Shown one piece after another: positions 1 to 11,571 of a DNA stretch of 64,000 bases. Numbering within the stretch: the first letter of the stretch is position 1; each line of letters starts with the position of its first letter. The stretch is from Phymorhynchus buccinoides (lineage: Eukaryota > Mollusca > Gastropoda > Neogastropoda > Raphitomidae). Under the pieces are notes generated by a model. The model had not been told where the DNA came from, searched no databases, and saw nothing but the letters and a program-made list of their open reading frames with translations. The position numbers and the translations under genes are program-made. The stretch covers positions 32,720,288 through 32,784,287 of the forward strand of contig CM065680.1 in assembly GCA_017654935.2 (NCBI GenBank), in the 5' to 3' direction.

Positions 1-2343
1 TCCACTCTTTCCAATCCTTTGTGCGATTTGCGCTGTAAGGCATGGTTCTTTTCTGCGCAGCGCACTACTATGGGTACGCTCTGCTCACTCCAATTTGTGA
101 TTCTCCCCTGCCCCACTTGCGCAGGACTAGGACCTTCTGCGCAGAACCCTCTCTGCCTACGGGGCTTCTCTGTTTGACACCGGGGTTTTGTGGCCTTAGT
201 TTATGATCGACCTCTATGGCTCTCCGCTGTCGCGCGTGTGTCCCCACATTTTGGACCAGTGCTTTTGCGGGCCCCGGCGAGGGCTGTCCGGTCCCGTGCA
301 ATGGGTACGTGTTTCTTCTTTAGAATTATCTAAGGGATCGCTGTGACCCTCTCGCTCCCTCTCTCTCAAGGTCCTTACTTTCAGGATGGTGTTCTTTATT
401 GCTCTCGTGGCGTCTGCAGACGGGTTCCAGTTGCCTCCACTCCCTTAGCGGGCTCTCCAGGAAGTCGAGTTCGCGGAGGATTTATCGACCGTTTTGCTTT
501 GCTTTTTGCCCGGGTTCAGGACAAAGAATCAGCCCGGCGATGTGAGTCTCCTTCTTCATCTTCTATCTGCCCCCGGTTTGCGGCACAATTCCTCTGCTCG
601 TGCGTACGGGACCGTTTTTTCGTCCGGTCCGCGCGCTCAGTATCCTACCTGTCTAGAACCCTAAGTTTTTAGGGGCTCTAGAAAAGATTCTTTCTTTCTA
701 TTAGCTAAGCTACGCTAAAGACGTTGGTTGTTATACTGTGTCAGGCTAACCTACTCTCAGTCTCTCGTTAGCCCGCCATTCCGGCTCTATCAGGGTTTCA
801 CGGAGCTCGCGCCAATCAGAGCCTCGCTCGTGCGTCTCAGTTAAGGGGTTTCCCTTGGTTATATCGTGTCAGCCCCCTACTGTAGATCGATCAACACGTT
901 CTTTCAACTTCTATACCGTTTAGGTACTTGGCTCGGTTATGTCTCAGGATTCACATTTGTCCAGTTCTCTATTCTAGGTACTATATCTGTCCCAGTCACT
1001 AGCGCTCCTTCATGGGTTCTAGTGAGCGTCTTGTTCTGTTTCTCTGAACACACGGTATGGCGAAGGACCTATATCAAGTCCTACTTTCTTCTTAGGTGTT
1101 TGCGCTGGGTAGTACACACATGTTAAGCTATTCTGTACGCGCATCTCTATTCTTCTTTGCCGGACAACCTCCATCTTGAGCTTATGAAGTTCGACACTCA
1201 GTTCTTTTGCCTTGGCGCTCTCGCAGATACAGTCCCATCCGGTTAGCTTTAACGCCACTAGGTCATTGGATTGGCCACATTTGGCGTGTGCGTCCCTGAC
1301 GTTTCCTTCGTATTCTATCCTGTGCGTAACTCCATCAAGACTAGGCAGTTACGACCTCTTGTTTCTGTGCCATCAATCGGCTGGACTGGTCGTACTCCCA
1401 TCTCTCTGTTTAAATCTCTCGAGGAGTAGTGTTTTTCTCTGTCGACCGTTCCCCTTCTGGGGTGATAGTCCATGTATGACCTATGGGGAAAAGAGATTGG
1501 GTATTATGGAGTTTACGATAGTGAGTTTAGGGAGTTTGAATATATATAACTGCTGTGTTGGCGTTTTTCATTTTCCCCTTCTGTTCGCTTGTGGCGCATC
1601 ACCCCTCCTACCTCGTTGGTAGTCTGCTATTGTTTTGATGTGTTGTGTGGTACAGTATGATTATAATCGATTGGTAGATTTACGATTATTATCTTACTAT
1701 CTAATATAATTAAATACTTACCAACACTCAAAACAACCAAAATGTCCCACCATCCTCCCTACGGCTGATGGCTTATTCAGTCTAAATATAGGAAATGAGT
1801 TGGGGCCGAGTGGATATGCCGTGACCGAAGATGGAAAGGGGGGATACACCCACGATCTACTTGGAGTGGACTTGCTCTTGTGTTTATTTGGTAACTAAGC
1901 GTTCACCAGTGCTAGCTTAATATTGTTGCTTTCCATCCAATTGTGGGTATGATATGCTATTGTTTTGCGTGTTTGGTAAGTATTAACATTATAGTATATA
2001 CTTTTGACAGGGATTAATCAAAATCCACCCAAAGTTATACTTCTCCGGGGCTCCCAGGGACCCATTCCCATCTTGGCGGGTCTGTAATTGAAACACTAAA
2101 ATACTACCGGACTCCGCTAAAGTGTGTATGTGCCAGGGGGTCCCAGGGGAATCACTAAAAACCATTCTTTTTAGCATTCGCAATACCACTGGGACCCTCT
2201 ATCTCCGTCCTCGCTAGGACCCATATACTGTAAGTGATGGATTCCCCTGGGACCCCTTGGTTTTTTGTGGGGTGACGTTGGGCCCCTGACTCCGGTAAAA
2301 ACGTGGAAACGAAATGACATTGTCCCTAATTCCTCTTGCACAG
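1..2343. other. No recognisable gene; noisy unique sequence
   Basis: I see no exon here that I can support. Open frames are short and have no family motif. A small inverted repeat lies at about 2129-2262, where 'gggtcccaggggaat' is answered by 'attcccctgggacccc'. Related GGGACCC-rich words recur near 2045-2070 and 6440-6540, so this may be a worn foldback element. The stretch probably lies upstream of, or in an early intron of, ARMC8. Confidence 0.5.
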
Positions 2344-2535
2344 GTGCGTGACTGGATGCTGAGGAGGGTGTCTCCCCTGGAGCTTTGCGCACTTCAGGCG
2401 GTGATATTCTGCTCCTATTGGCAGCCTGGCCTTTGGCTGGAGAAGATAGATCCTCATCGCTTGGTCGAAGTTATCTGCTGTCTACGATGAGAAACCGTGC
2501 CCGTCTTTCCTTCTCTGCGTCAAGAGGTCCTCATG
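2344..2535 (+). CDS. ARMC8: Putative ARMC8 exon (N-terminal armadillo region), one in-frame stop
   Basis: A good acceptor (cctcttgcacag) precedes it and a good donor (gtaggt) follows. The frame from 2344 reads about 48 residues, including SPLELCALQAVIFCS and DPHRLVEVICCL, then one TGA, then continues to QEVLM in the same frame. The spacing of the C-L, IF-S, P-H-L and QE words is like the ARMC8 segment that ends near the first third of the vertebrate protein. Position before the 6618 exon fits gene order. It could instead be a fragment of a nuclear-receptor ligand-binding domain, which the LQAVIF and PGL words also recall. The stop may be a base error. Confidence 0.4.
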
Positions 2536-5500
2536 GTAGGTGGCTTCTTTCTCCTTGCCCGTTCATAGTTTGCAAATTGACACGTTTTCGTGTTTGTAGT
2601 GCTGTCCTTTTTTTTTCTATTTTTCTTTTTTTACTTGTCAATTCATGTTAATAGTCCATTTTAATTGGTTTTTTGTTTTTAAATTTGTTTTTCCTTTTAT
2701 TCCAAGGACAGATTGTAAGAATAGGCATCGCCTAAAATCCACTCATTGTCTAAATAAAGGTGTTCCAGTGTCCGGTTCTCGGTTGCTCCTCCTTGCTTAA
2801 TATTGTGTGGCCATCTTTCTTTTTTCTCCTGTTTGGTTCTGGCATATTGAGCTTTACATTGTTTTAGTGTGGTGTTTATTGTTTTATGCAGTGCAATCAG
2901 GCACACATTTTGAGTCTATGGCTCACTCATAACTCTGTCTGGACATGTTGTTCAGGAATCTGTGTGTTTCATGAGTTGAAAATTTGTGTTCCGTTTGTTG
3001 ACGCTGTGGTCTAGTACTGTTTTTCATTCAAAGTATACTTTGTGCCCCTTTCCATCCGCGTGTGTTTTTGTGTGTGCATGCGGTGGTATGTATGTGCTGT
3101 GTGTGTGTGTCTGCATGTGTTGGTGCGTTCGTTTGTTGGTGGTTGTGGTGTTGGTGTGGTGTCTGTTTAGTGCGGCGTGTATCTGTTTAGTGCAATGACA
3201 TGTGCGCGTGCGCGCAGTGTGTATAATGATATTTTTTGGTCATTTCTTTCTTTATATTGCTGTCTTTTTTTTTCCTTTATGATTATTTGTAAGCGTCTCA
3301 GGCTTTTTTAAGATTAGGCGCTTAAATGCTTATTATTATTATTTTCTTTTATTTGTAGTGTTTGGCCGTGTATTAAATGAAAACAACTTGTCTTTTTGGT
3401 GCATATATCTTTCTATGTCTCAGTTCCGTTTGTCTCGTCTGTCCTCTTTTTCTCTCTCTTCCTGCTCTCGGTCCGTGATCTCTTTTCTCTGGTCTGACCA
3501 GTGGTGTCTGTGCACATAGATTTACATTCCTGTCCTGTTACAGTTCTTGATTTCTTCAGTAGCGAATGAGATGGACCATTATTTGTCATAATAGCATCCT
3601 GTTATTACACGTCACTTTATCTTTCTCAGGGTGTCTATGCTAACTCATCGCAGAAAATCACATAAACGATGGCGTTGAGCTAATTGTGTTCGCCATTCTT
3701 CCTATTGGAAATTTTTTTGCGAAAGTGTATAATGGTGCTCGTAATTATTGTGTTTTTGTACATGCTTTTTTTCTCTTTTTTTTGCCCGCATCATTCTCTT
3801 CCTTCAGTTAATGAATACCTGCAATATTTAAATTTCGAGCCAGATAAAAATGTGTCAGAATCCTTTCATGTTTAAATTGTTGATGTACAATGTACATTTG
3901 CACCACTGAGTTTTGTGATATACCTTCCATGCGCTGATTCTTTTTTCTGTGTGTTCCCTGGCATTTCTCTGGTTTGTTTATGAAAAGACTAAACTACTGG
4001 TACTCTGAAAACAAAAATCAGTAGGGATTCTGTATGTAAGCGCGTTATTCTCAATTCCACAATAGAGTTTTTCTTTTTCATCTTTCTAGGTTATTCAACC
4101 CTACCCGGTCTATTTTAAGCAATGTCTGCGTTGTTTGCGCACGTATTTTTATGGCTGCTATCCCTCGTAAGCCTCTGGCCGTGCGTATCTCATGTAGCCA
4201 TGGTTCAGTGCACAATTCTGTCACTTTGTTTTAAGTTTGAAACTGCAGATTCTGTGTGTCATGTACTTCAAAATATTAAAAATACCCGGTCTGGTTCTCT
4301 AAATGTGACACCTATGCACACATGCGGTCACGTTCCAAAAGTGTGTTATACGAATAATGTGTGTACATTAATCAGCCACAAAGTGACACTTCAGAGTTGC
4401 TCCCCTTGACGCCTGTGTTTTCTGGCCAGCCCATATTTGAGAAGTGCACATTGGATTATACTCCACTGAAGGGTGTGTATATATCTAGTGCCAGGAAAAC
4501 AGGTAACGTTATGAGCAGTTAAAAATCGCAGTATGAAGCTGCACATCAAATACATTTTTTTGTAAACTAGTGTTTGGACTATTCCTCTTAGCCGAACGGG
4601 TTGCATATCATGTTATCATGCCACACATCTTTTGAAGGTGATGAAAGTCACTGTGGTCAGTGGGTGAATTCCGTACATATAAACTTGGGCCTAATAGAAT
4701 ACATTTTTGGTGAGACTATTTCACAAGTGTGTTTATATTCCTTTTAGGTCGCATCTTGTTTTCTACTCGATGTTCTCGCTTCTGTACATTGTGTGGATCT
4801 ATATACAGAGTTGTAGTTGCTCTGTCTGAAATTTTTATTGTACAAAGGAGACAATTCTGTGTTGTGTCAATATCTAGTTTGGAGAGTGATTTGATCGGCA
4901 ATTTTTATGTCTATAAGTAATAATGGGAATTTATAATAGCGCTCTTTCTCACATGAGCTCAGTGCCTTTACATTGATAACAAGACCATTAAATGCCAACA
5001 CATATTAATCATTAGGAATGTAACATATCTTGCAAGATGCTTGCACGCTAATACGTTCTCCGTTACTTCCTTACACACCACCCGCACTACAACACTCACG
5101 CATCACGTCGCCTGCTATGATACTGTATATCACACACATACATTGTCTCCTTGTCATGGCTTGAATCATGTGTCACACTCACACTCACACACGAATTATA
5201 TTATACAGAGTAAAATAGTTTGCAATATGAACATGTTCTTAACTAGAAGAAACATAGAGACCCGACATTCTCCACATTGGCCTCAACTCAAGTTTTGAAT
5301 ACGCAATAACACACTTATAGGTAACCATGATCAACTTTCCACCCCACCCCAAGTTCGTAAAGAAACAGAAGTAGATGAGTAATTAAGTCTTTACCTTCTA
5401 ACTCCATGAAAGTTTTGGTCTCTTTCGGTTTGACGCAATGTTAGCCGGAAGAAATAATACATCATTGGAAAAAAAATTTATAACCCAATGGGGCGGGATT

Positions 5501-6617
5501 TCGTTAAACGTTTCAAAGGGTGCTTACTGACCCAACCAACGCATGACTTGTCCAGTACTCTAAATATGAAGTCCATGATCTTTTACTTAATAATTATATT
5601 ATGTTACACAGGAAGTGCTGTCATTTCCAACATTTACTTGTCATTACTCTAATACCGGTCCATGTGGAACGGATGAAACCATCGCCAACATTTTGGCAAC
5701 TCTTGCATCGGTTGGTTTTTGTTGGACCTTGTTTGGTTTGGTGTTATAGGGAGGATTTTTCCCAACAGTTTGGGGATTTCGTCCTCCTTTCTATTTTCTC
5801 TGTTCTTTTCTTTCTTTCTTTCTAACGTTGGGTTTTTTTGATCGTGACTTTAAGACTAGCAGACACTTTTTTCTTGCTGGCTTGATTTTTTCTTTAGTAA
5901 CTACATTTTCCTCTCTCTTTTATTCCCTTCCTGTATTTTCTGCTTATACCTTGTCTTTTCATTTTTTAATAATATTTGAATTGATATTGTTTAGGACTAC
6001 AGACAACACTTTTGATTGCTTATTGATAGGTTTCAACAAATGTTTGTGTTTACCACAATTTGTCACTAAATAAAGTGTGGCTTTTGGACATAAATACAAT
6101 TAATTCTAAGTATGTTGAAACTCATCGTTAGGGATGTGATATAGTCGGTACTGCGCATATTTCATGCAATAACTTATTTTATCACATTTTACTGTTTATT
6201 GTTTCACATAGTCGAACAAGCAGTTTTTTAGTACTTTCCTTATAATTGTCAGTGCATCATTTACGAAAAGTGGCATTTTAAGCACGTTGTCATGGGCTCC
6301 CAATCGTCCCGCAAAACCAGGGGTTCCTCTCATGCGACTGCCTTCACTTATTACCAATGATAGTACGGGTCGCTAGATGTGCCGGTAATAGAGTGATCGC
6401 CAGTGGAATTGTAGAAGGTGCTCAAATAAGAATTTTTTTCTAGTGCATCCCTGGACCCCCCTGCACATTTTTTTAGATAGTCCTTTAAAATTATTAGTAC
6501 TTCTCATTTACCCCCCAAATGGGGGTCTCGTGGGAGCCCTTACTTGTATATACCGTCTTGTATTCACTCAGGGGATCCTATAATACCACTAGTTCCGTTG
6601 CATTTCGGGGTTTTCAG
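2536..6617. other. Intron-like sequence without recognisable gene
   Basis: AT- and T-rich sequence with GT-rich simple repeats near 3060-3230. A short stretch at 3284-3345 ends in an (ATT)n tail and resembles a SINE 3' end. CACACA-rich words occur near 5090-5200. The open frames here are short and compositional. No exon could be supported between the candidates at 2344 and 6618, although at least one small ARMC8 exon would be expected. Confidence 0.5.
3284..3345 (+). repeat. Possible SINE 3' tail with (ATT)n
   Basis: A 'gcgcttaaatgcttattatt' type ending runs into ATT repeats. Many invertebrate SINEs end this way, and a related tail is present near 48970-49062. No A and B box promoter was located upstream, so this is only a tail match. 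Confidence 0.3.
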
Positions 6618-6701
6618 CCTCAAGAGCACTCAGGACAGCCTGCTGAACACAGGCAGTCCATCAGCATGGCTCCATTGCTGTGGCAAGCGATACAACTGTA
6701 C
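6618..6701 (+). CDS. ARMC8: ARMC8 exon (armadillo repeat segment)
   Basis: Acceptor 'ttttcag' precedes it and donor 'gtagtg' follows. The frame starting CTC AAG reads LKSTQDSLLNTGS and then a tail ending in GKRYNC. The QDSLLNTG word and its spacing fit the ARMC8 repeat that reads HQTILFNHG in vertebrates. The exon is open across its length. The later half matches poorly, which fits the error level seen elsewhere in the first 23 kb. Recognition is by pattern from memory, not by search. Confidence 0.5.
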
Positions 6702-7179
6702 GTAGTGGACTTTAGTGCTATAGCACTATCGTCCTAGATTTCTGGTGACTTCGCTGAATGCACTCTGCATTGACTGACTGATGTTTATTGTCAGATAATT
6801 TCAGGTGTTGAATCACATACTTATGGCTTTTCATGCAAGTCAAAGCTTGGCCTGGATACATGCCTATCTGTGAACTGTCCGTTGAATAATTAAGAAAGAA
6901 CAGATATGCCATATGTTGCATCAAAACTCACAAGCATCAAACTCAAAGGCAGTATCTTTAATGTTATAGTCTTTCCAGGTGGCAGCTCATGTGGATGCAG
7001 CGCACTATGGGAAAGGGGTGGGGTTATGTGGCGTGGTTTTTGTTGGGGATGATGTTATTTTTAGTGGGAGACTAACATAAGATATAATAGGGTATGGTGC
7101 TAGTACCTGTTTTAACTCCTAAGTTTTTCATCGAGGCCCGGTACGTTGTGTTTCTTTTTTTATTATTCTCTTTTGACAG

Positions 7180-7465
7180 GGGGGGGAGTAGTATTCTACT
7201 CAATTTGGACCTCTACTATCTCGTTCAACCTGTGATTAATAACTGCTCTTCTAATTCTTATTATACTATCCATTTTCACAGTGAACACTTTATTATTTGA
7301 TGGTTTAATAATGAAAAAAAAAAATAATATTTACAACTACTACATTTTCGCACCCAAAACTACTTCACGTTTCATAGCTATCCAGTGTACTACCTCAATA
7401 TCTTGGTGGATGTGGGGTAAACAGGTCTTAGTTTGGGTCAGCAGGGATGTACCTGAGGGTCTGTG
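7180..7465 (+). repeat. Diverged fragment of the 59.5-60.2 kb MITE family
   Basis: The words 'agtagtattctactcaatt' and 'tggacctctacta', followed by an 'acagtgaaca' word, a 'ggtttaat' word and a 'ggggtaaac' word, come in the same order as at about 59947-60125. This copy has many extra bases. It shows the internal part of the element without clear termini. Confidence 0.6.
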
Positions 7466-7599
7466 CAAAATTGACGTAAGACTACAATTGTGATCCTGCG
7501 ACAAGTAGAAATCTAATAGGACAGTGTCCTAGCTCCTTCAGAATATCAAATAAGACAAAGCAGTGTGCGTTGTTACTGAAGATTTAAATCGCACCATTT

Positions 7600-7725
7600 T
7601 TGTCCTGACAGGGCGTATACACAATAGCACATGACATTTTTTCAATTTTATAGGTCAGTGGGCCTATGACCGGTGAACCTTGGACACTCACTGGGTCAGT
7701 GCGTCCTACCCATGATTTAGAGTAT
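7600..7725 (+). repeat. Dispersed repeat, second copy near 54.6 kb
   Basis: The words 'tttgtcctgacaggg', 'gacatttt' and 'tatgaccg' occur in order here and at about 54605-54675. The family is unknown. No terminal repeats are visible. Confidence 0.5.
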
Positions 7726-8379
7726 TCTATACAGCCGGCGATTCATTCGATCATGATATGCCTATTCCTGTTTTTTCAGGATATCAATATGCTGTCCTTA
7801 TAAGTTCTTTGCCGCTTTGTGCACAAAAACCACACAATGCTTGCATGTGGCAGTGTCTCAGAGGTATGTCATCAACAGCTGTTTGTGGTTAACATGATTA
7901 GTGGTGCGCAGAGATTTTCCTTTATTCCTTGTTGACTAGTCAGCTAGATTGTGCTTACATATCCTATGAGACAGAACCTTTCAGATTCAATGGGATTAGA
8001 CATATCTATGACGACTTAGGGTGGAAGGTGTGTAACGTGCTCCCGCAAGAAGCAAGTTCCATTTCTTTCTCTTTTTTTTATGAAAAAGAGAAGACAGTGT
8101 GTGCCTTAAAAGAAAGAAAAGAGACTTTTTGGTGATTAATCTTTTACAATGAAGAAAGCAGTACTCTAAATTCCATAGGGAAATATATCACCAGCTATTC
8201 AATATCAAAGTTGGATCCTTCAGATTCTGATGCGTGTAGGAGGCGAGATAAGTTAGCCTTTACATGTTTGTTAAAAGACCAGTTTTCTTTCTGTTTCATT
8301 TCAAAGATGTTGATAACTGTGTTGGGACTGTAATGTTGTGTGTGTGCATGCGATTAGTCTGGAATTCTTTGTTATTTTG

Positions 8380-10436
8380 CAGCGTCATTCTCACGCAGTT
8401 TGTTGGCAGTTTGATGTGCTGCTTGTCTGTGGTGATATGAAACTTGTAGTCGGAGATGATCATAATTATCACAATTGTCTTGCATGGTGGCTGCTAAATT
8501 TGGATGGAAACTTTGTATTGGAGACATGATCATAATTTAGTCCAATTGTCTTATGTGCTGCTATTTGGATAAGAAATTACTTGTTGTCGGTAGATGATCA
8601 TAGATTTTCTCACAGATTGGTTTCGTTTGATGTGCTGGCTTAATTGTGTGGTAGGACAATCTTGTGTTGGAGATTACTCAGGATTTCTCACAATTGTTTT
8701 TGATGTGCTGCTAACTTTGTATAGTGACAACTTGTGTTGGAGATCGTTCATGAGTTCTCACAATTTGTTTGATGTGTCTGGCTAATGTTGGTATAGGAAA
8801 ATCTTGTTTGGGTGCATCTGCATTTCTTCACAATTGTTTGATATGCTGCTAATGTGGATAGTGGAAACTTTGTTTCGGAGATGCGATCATAGATTTCTCA
8901 CAATTGTTTGATATGCTGCTAATGTGGAAGGGTAACCCACATGTTGCACAATGATGAATCGGATTTTCTCTACGAATCGATGTTTCCATTCTGTTGCAGC
9001 TATAATGTCAGACATGGGGGACACATGTTTTGAAGATGATCCAGATTTCTCAACATATTGGTTTTCCCATTCTGTGGTAGGACGGAGGAAGACATGTTGA
9101 AAGATGATCAGATTTATCACAGATTGTTTCCACATTCTGTGCAGGCTAATGTCGACGTGGAAACACAGTTTTGAAAGGAATGAATCTTGGAATTTTCTCA
9201 CCGATGTTTCATTCTGTGGCAGTGTCTAATGTAGACGGGGAAGACAGATTATGTTGATAGATGATCAGGATTTCTCAAGAGATGTTTCCATTCTGTTGTC
9301 GAGCTAAAATGTCAGACAGGAACACTGTTAAGATGATCATGATTTCTCACACAGATGTGTTCCATTCTGTGCAGCTGAATCGGGGAATGGGGGACACATG
9401 TTAGAAGACATGACAGGATTTCGTCGACAGATGTATTCATCTGTGCAGCTATTGTTAACGGGGGACCACATGTTGAAGGATGATCAGACGATTTCTCCTC
9501 GATGTTTCCATTCATGTGTGCAGCTAATGTAGACGGGGAACACATGTTGACTGATGACTCAGGATTTCTCACAGATTTTTTCCATTCTGTGCAGCTATGT
9601 AGACGGGGATCACATGTTGCAGATTGATTCAGGACTCTTCTCACCAGAGGTTTCCATTCTGTGCAGCTATATGTAGAGTGAACTACATTTTTGAATTTGG
9701 ACATGGATCAGGATTTCTCACAGATGTTCCATTCTGTGCAGCTAATGTAGACGTCGGAACACATGGTTGAGTATGAATCAGATTTTTCTCACGATGATGT
9801 TTGCCATTCTTGTGCTAGCTAATCGTTTAGACGGGTTGGCGAACACACTGTTTTATGAAGATGATCAGGATTCTCACAGATGTTTCTCATTCTGTGCAGC
9901 TAATGTGAAGGGGAAACACATGTGAAGATGATCAGGATTTATCTCACAGTGCGATGTTTCCATTCTGTGTCAGCTAGATGTAGACTGGGAACCATGTTGA
10001 AAGATGATCAGATTTTTCTCACAGATGTTTCCATTCTGTGGGTGGCAGCTAATGTCAGACGTGGAACACATGTTGAAGAATTGATCAGGATTTCTCACTA
10101 CAAGTGATGTTTCCATTTCTGTGCAGCTTAATGTAGACTGGGAACACTATGTTCGAAGATGAACATCAGGATTTCTCACAGATGTTGCCATTCTGTGCTA
10201 GCTAATGTAGACGGGAACTACTTTTACAGATTGATATCAGGATTTCCTCCACGAGATTGTTATCCATTCTGTGCAGCTAATTGTGGAGGGGAACACATGA
10301 TGAAGATGTCAGGATTTCGTCACGAGTGATGGTTTCCCATTCTGTGTGTGTCGGCTATTGTTAGACGGGGAACACAATGTTGAAGATGATCAGGAAATTT
10401 CTCTTAACAGATGTTTTCCATTTCTGTGCGTAGACG
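8380..10436 (+). repeat. 68-bp minisatellite made of an ARMC8 3' splice site plus exon start
   Basis: About 30 degenerate units of roughly 68 bp. A typical unit holds 'gatgatcagg', 'atttctcacag', 'tgtttccattctgtgcag' and 'ctaatgtagacgggg'. The last two are a polypyrimidine-AG acceptor and the first bases of the exon that follows the array at 10437. The array is therefore an amplified 3' exon edge. Units in the first part (8380-8930) form a variant with 'tttggatggaaact'. Neighbouring units differ by single-base insertions and deletions rather than shared variants, which looks like raw-read noise over a once regular array. Confidence 0.85.
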
Positions 10437-10565
10437 CTAATGTAGACGGGAACGAGTGCTGGAATATGATCACAGGACGCATGCATGAGTCGAGCAATAC
10501 CTCAAAAAGGCAGATGTGCCCGACCGCCAAGTTGCCCTGGCTTAGTCCTGTTCCGAGTTGCCATA
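10437..10565 (+). CDS. ARMC8: ARMC8 exon following the 68-bp array (frame-damaged)
   Basis: The start repeats the array's exon word (ctaatgtagacggg) and then runs on into non-repeated coding-like sequence. The frame gives ANVDGNECWNMITGRMHE and later QMCPTAKL. These fit the ARMC8 stretch with V-DGE, a hydrophobic helix, and an S/T-AKCL-Y-CRAGA word. The latter needs two or three single-base corrections here. The usual acceptor is broken by extra bases (tgtgcgtagac). The donor is not certain, so the end is approximate. Confidence 0.55.
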
Positions 10566-11354
10566 GGGGAGAGACCTGACCATAACAAGCATGTTCCTGA
10601 TAGATGAGCAATATTGTTTTGGACGTGGTGTGAGGAATCTTGTGATTCAATATCTGTAGTTATAGTTGTGCAGTGCTATTCTGCATGTCGCGTTTTGGCC
10701 AGTAAAACATTATCTAGTTGTAAGAAGGTCTAGTCTTAACTACCCAATCTTCGTTCTTACTTTTTTTTTTTCCTTCTTCAGGGGGAATTTTTCCTTGTTC
10801 CTTGTGTCATTACTTTGTTGATTGTACTTGATTTGATGGGGATTTCACATTTTTTGTTTTAAGATATTTTTAAGACATTCAATAAACAAGGCTGCTGGTT
10901 CCGCCAATTCGTTTCGACCCAGTTGTGAAGGAATTTTCAATCGATCAGTGCTGGGTGATTTCTACCCATACTACTGTCAAAATAGAAAGGGAATAAACTT
11001 GTGATGAAGTCCACCAAACATGTGTTTCTATTTCGAAATGGGTAGAAACTAGAAGAGTCTGTAGTGCGGTCTTTTAGTGTGTACGTTTAGATCTATATAT
11101 TAATAATACATCTGGTTATTCTATATAGAGCCTGAACTCCCTTCTGCATGGTGAGTCTCATTATCCCCGCTCTATCTTAACCTAGACGTCTTGTTCCTTT
11201 CAGTGTTTTTATTTGACATTCAATCATGTTTGTTCTCTCATTGTTTTCTTAGCTTATTTCCTCCTTTTGATATACTTTCAGACACTGCACAACGCTTTGT
11301 GTGCTATGTGACTATGAAAGGAATTACCATGGCACATTTTCATGAGTATACGTG
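10566..11354. other. ARMC8 intron, nothing recognised
   Basis: T-rich sequence with no repeat family or exon that I can support. Confidence 0.5.
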
Positions 11355-11470
11355 GACAGGGGCGGATGAGCGCGCTGGTGCCTGTTCCGGTATCAGTAAC
11401 CCTTTGGACCGGAGTAGTCTTGCGTGGCCCACCGCCGTCCATCTGTGCGACCAATTTGCATCAAAGGGCC
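11355..11470 (+). CDS. ARMC8: Candidate ARMC8 exon (weak)
   Basis: After a 'gtggacag' acceptor-like word, one frame reads GISNPLDRSSLAWPTAV then HLCD. This has the spacing of the ARMC8 stretch G-A-I...L-K-T-L-P-C-L-V-R-M-C. Identity is low and frame shifts would be needed. A run of about 14 C bases near 11470-11481 follows. Gene order supports it; sequence alone does not prove it. Confidence 0.3.
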
Positions 11471-11519
11471 CCCCCCCCCCCACACCTGTCGTTGCCCTCT
11501 TACCTTCTCCTTACAGCCG

Positions 11520-11571
11520 AGTGCGTTCGCTCTACCAGATTTGTACTCCAGAGACACAAAGCAAAAAGGTC
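11520..11571 (+). CDS. ARMC8: Candidate short ARMC8 exon (weak)
   Basis: Acceptor 'cttctccttacag' and donor 'gtcagc' bracket 52 bp. With one base removed the start reads A-E-A-F-A-Y, and the end reads V-L-Q-R-H-K-A-K. This parallels the ARMC8 words A-E-T-L-A-Y-L and E-L-Q-R-I-A-S. The good splice sites and position argue for it; the need for a frame correction argues against. Confidence 0.3.

Larger units (their letters stand above)
6702..8380. other. ARMC8 intron with pieces of dispersed repeats
   Basis: No convincing exon. Two pieces match cleaner copies elsewhere in the window: 7180-7465 matches the element at 59536-60178, and 7600-7725 matches sequence at about 54590-54690. The mismatch and indel level between these pairs is high. 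Confidence 0.55.

Noticed and set aside
343..672. Retrotransposon-like fragment with a GPYFQDGVLYC word
   Set aside because: A faint likeness to the region before a retroelement integrase, but no zinc-binding or catalytic residues follow and flanks show no long terminal repeats.
2344..2535. Nuclear-receptor ligand-binding domain fragment
   Set aside because: LQAVIF and PGL recall that family, but the neighbouring exons are ARMC8 in order and no other receptor piece is present. Kept as an alternative only.
7948..7990. Possible small ARMC8 exon reading LDCAYISYETEP
   Set aside because: It recalls L-K-C-F-S-V-L-A-F-E-N-P of ARMC8 and lies in the right interval, but only about five residues agree and no donor is clear.
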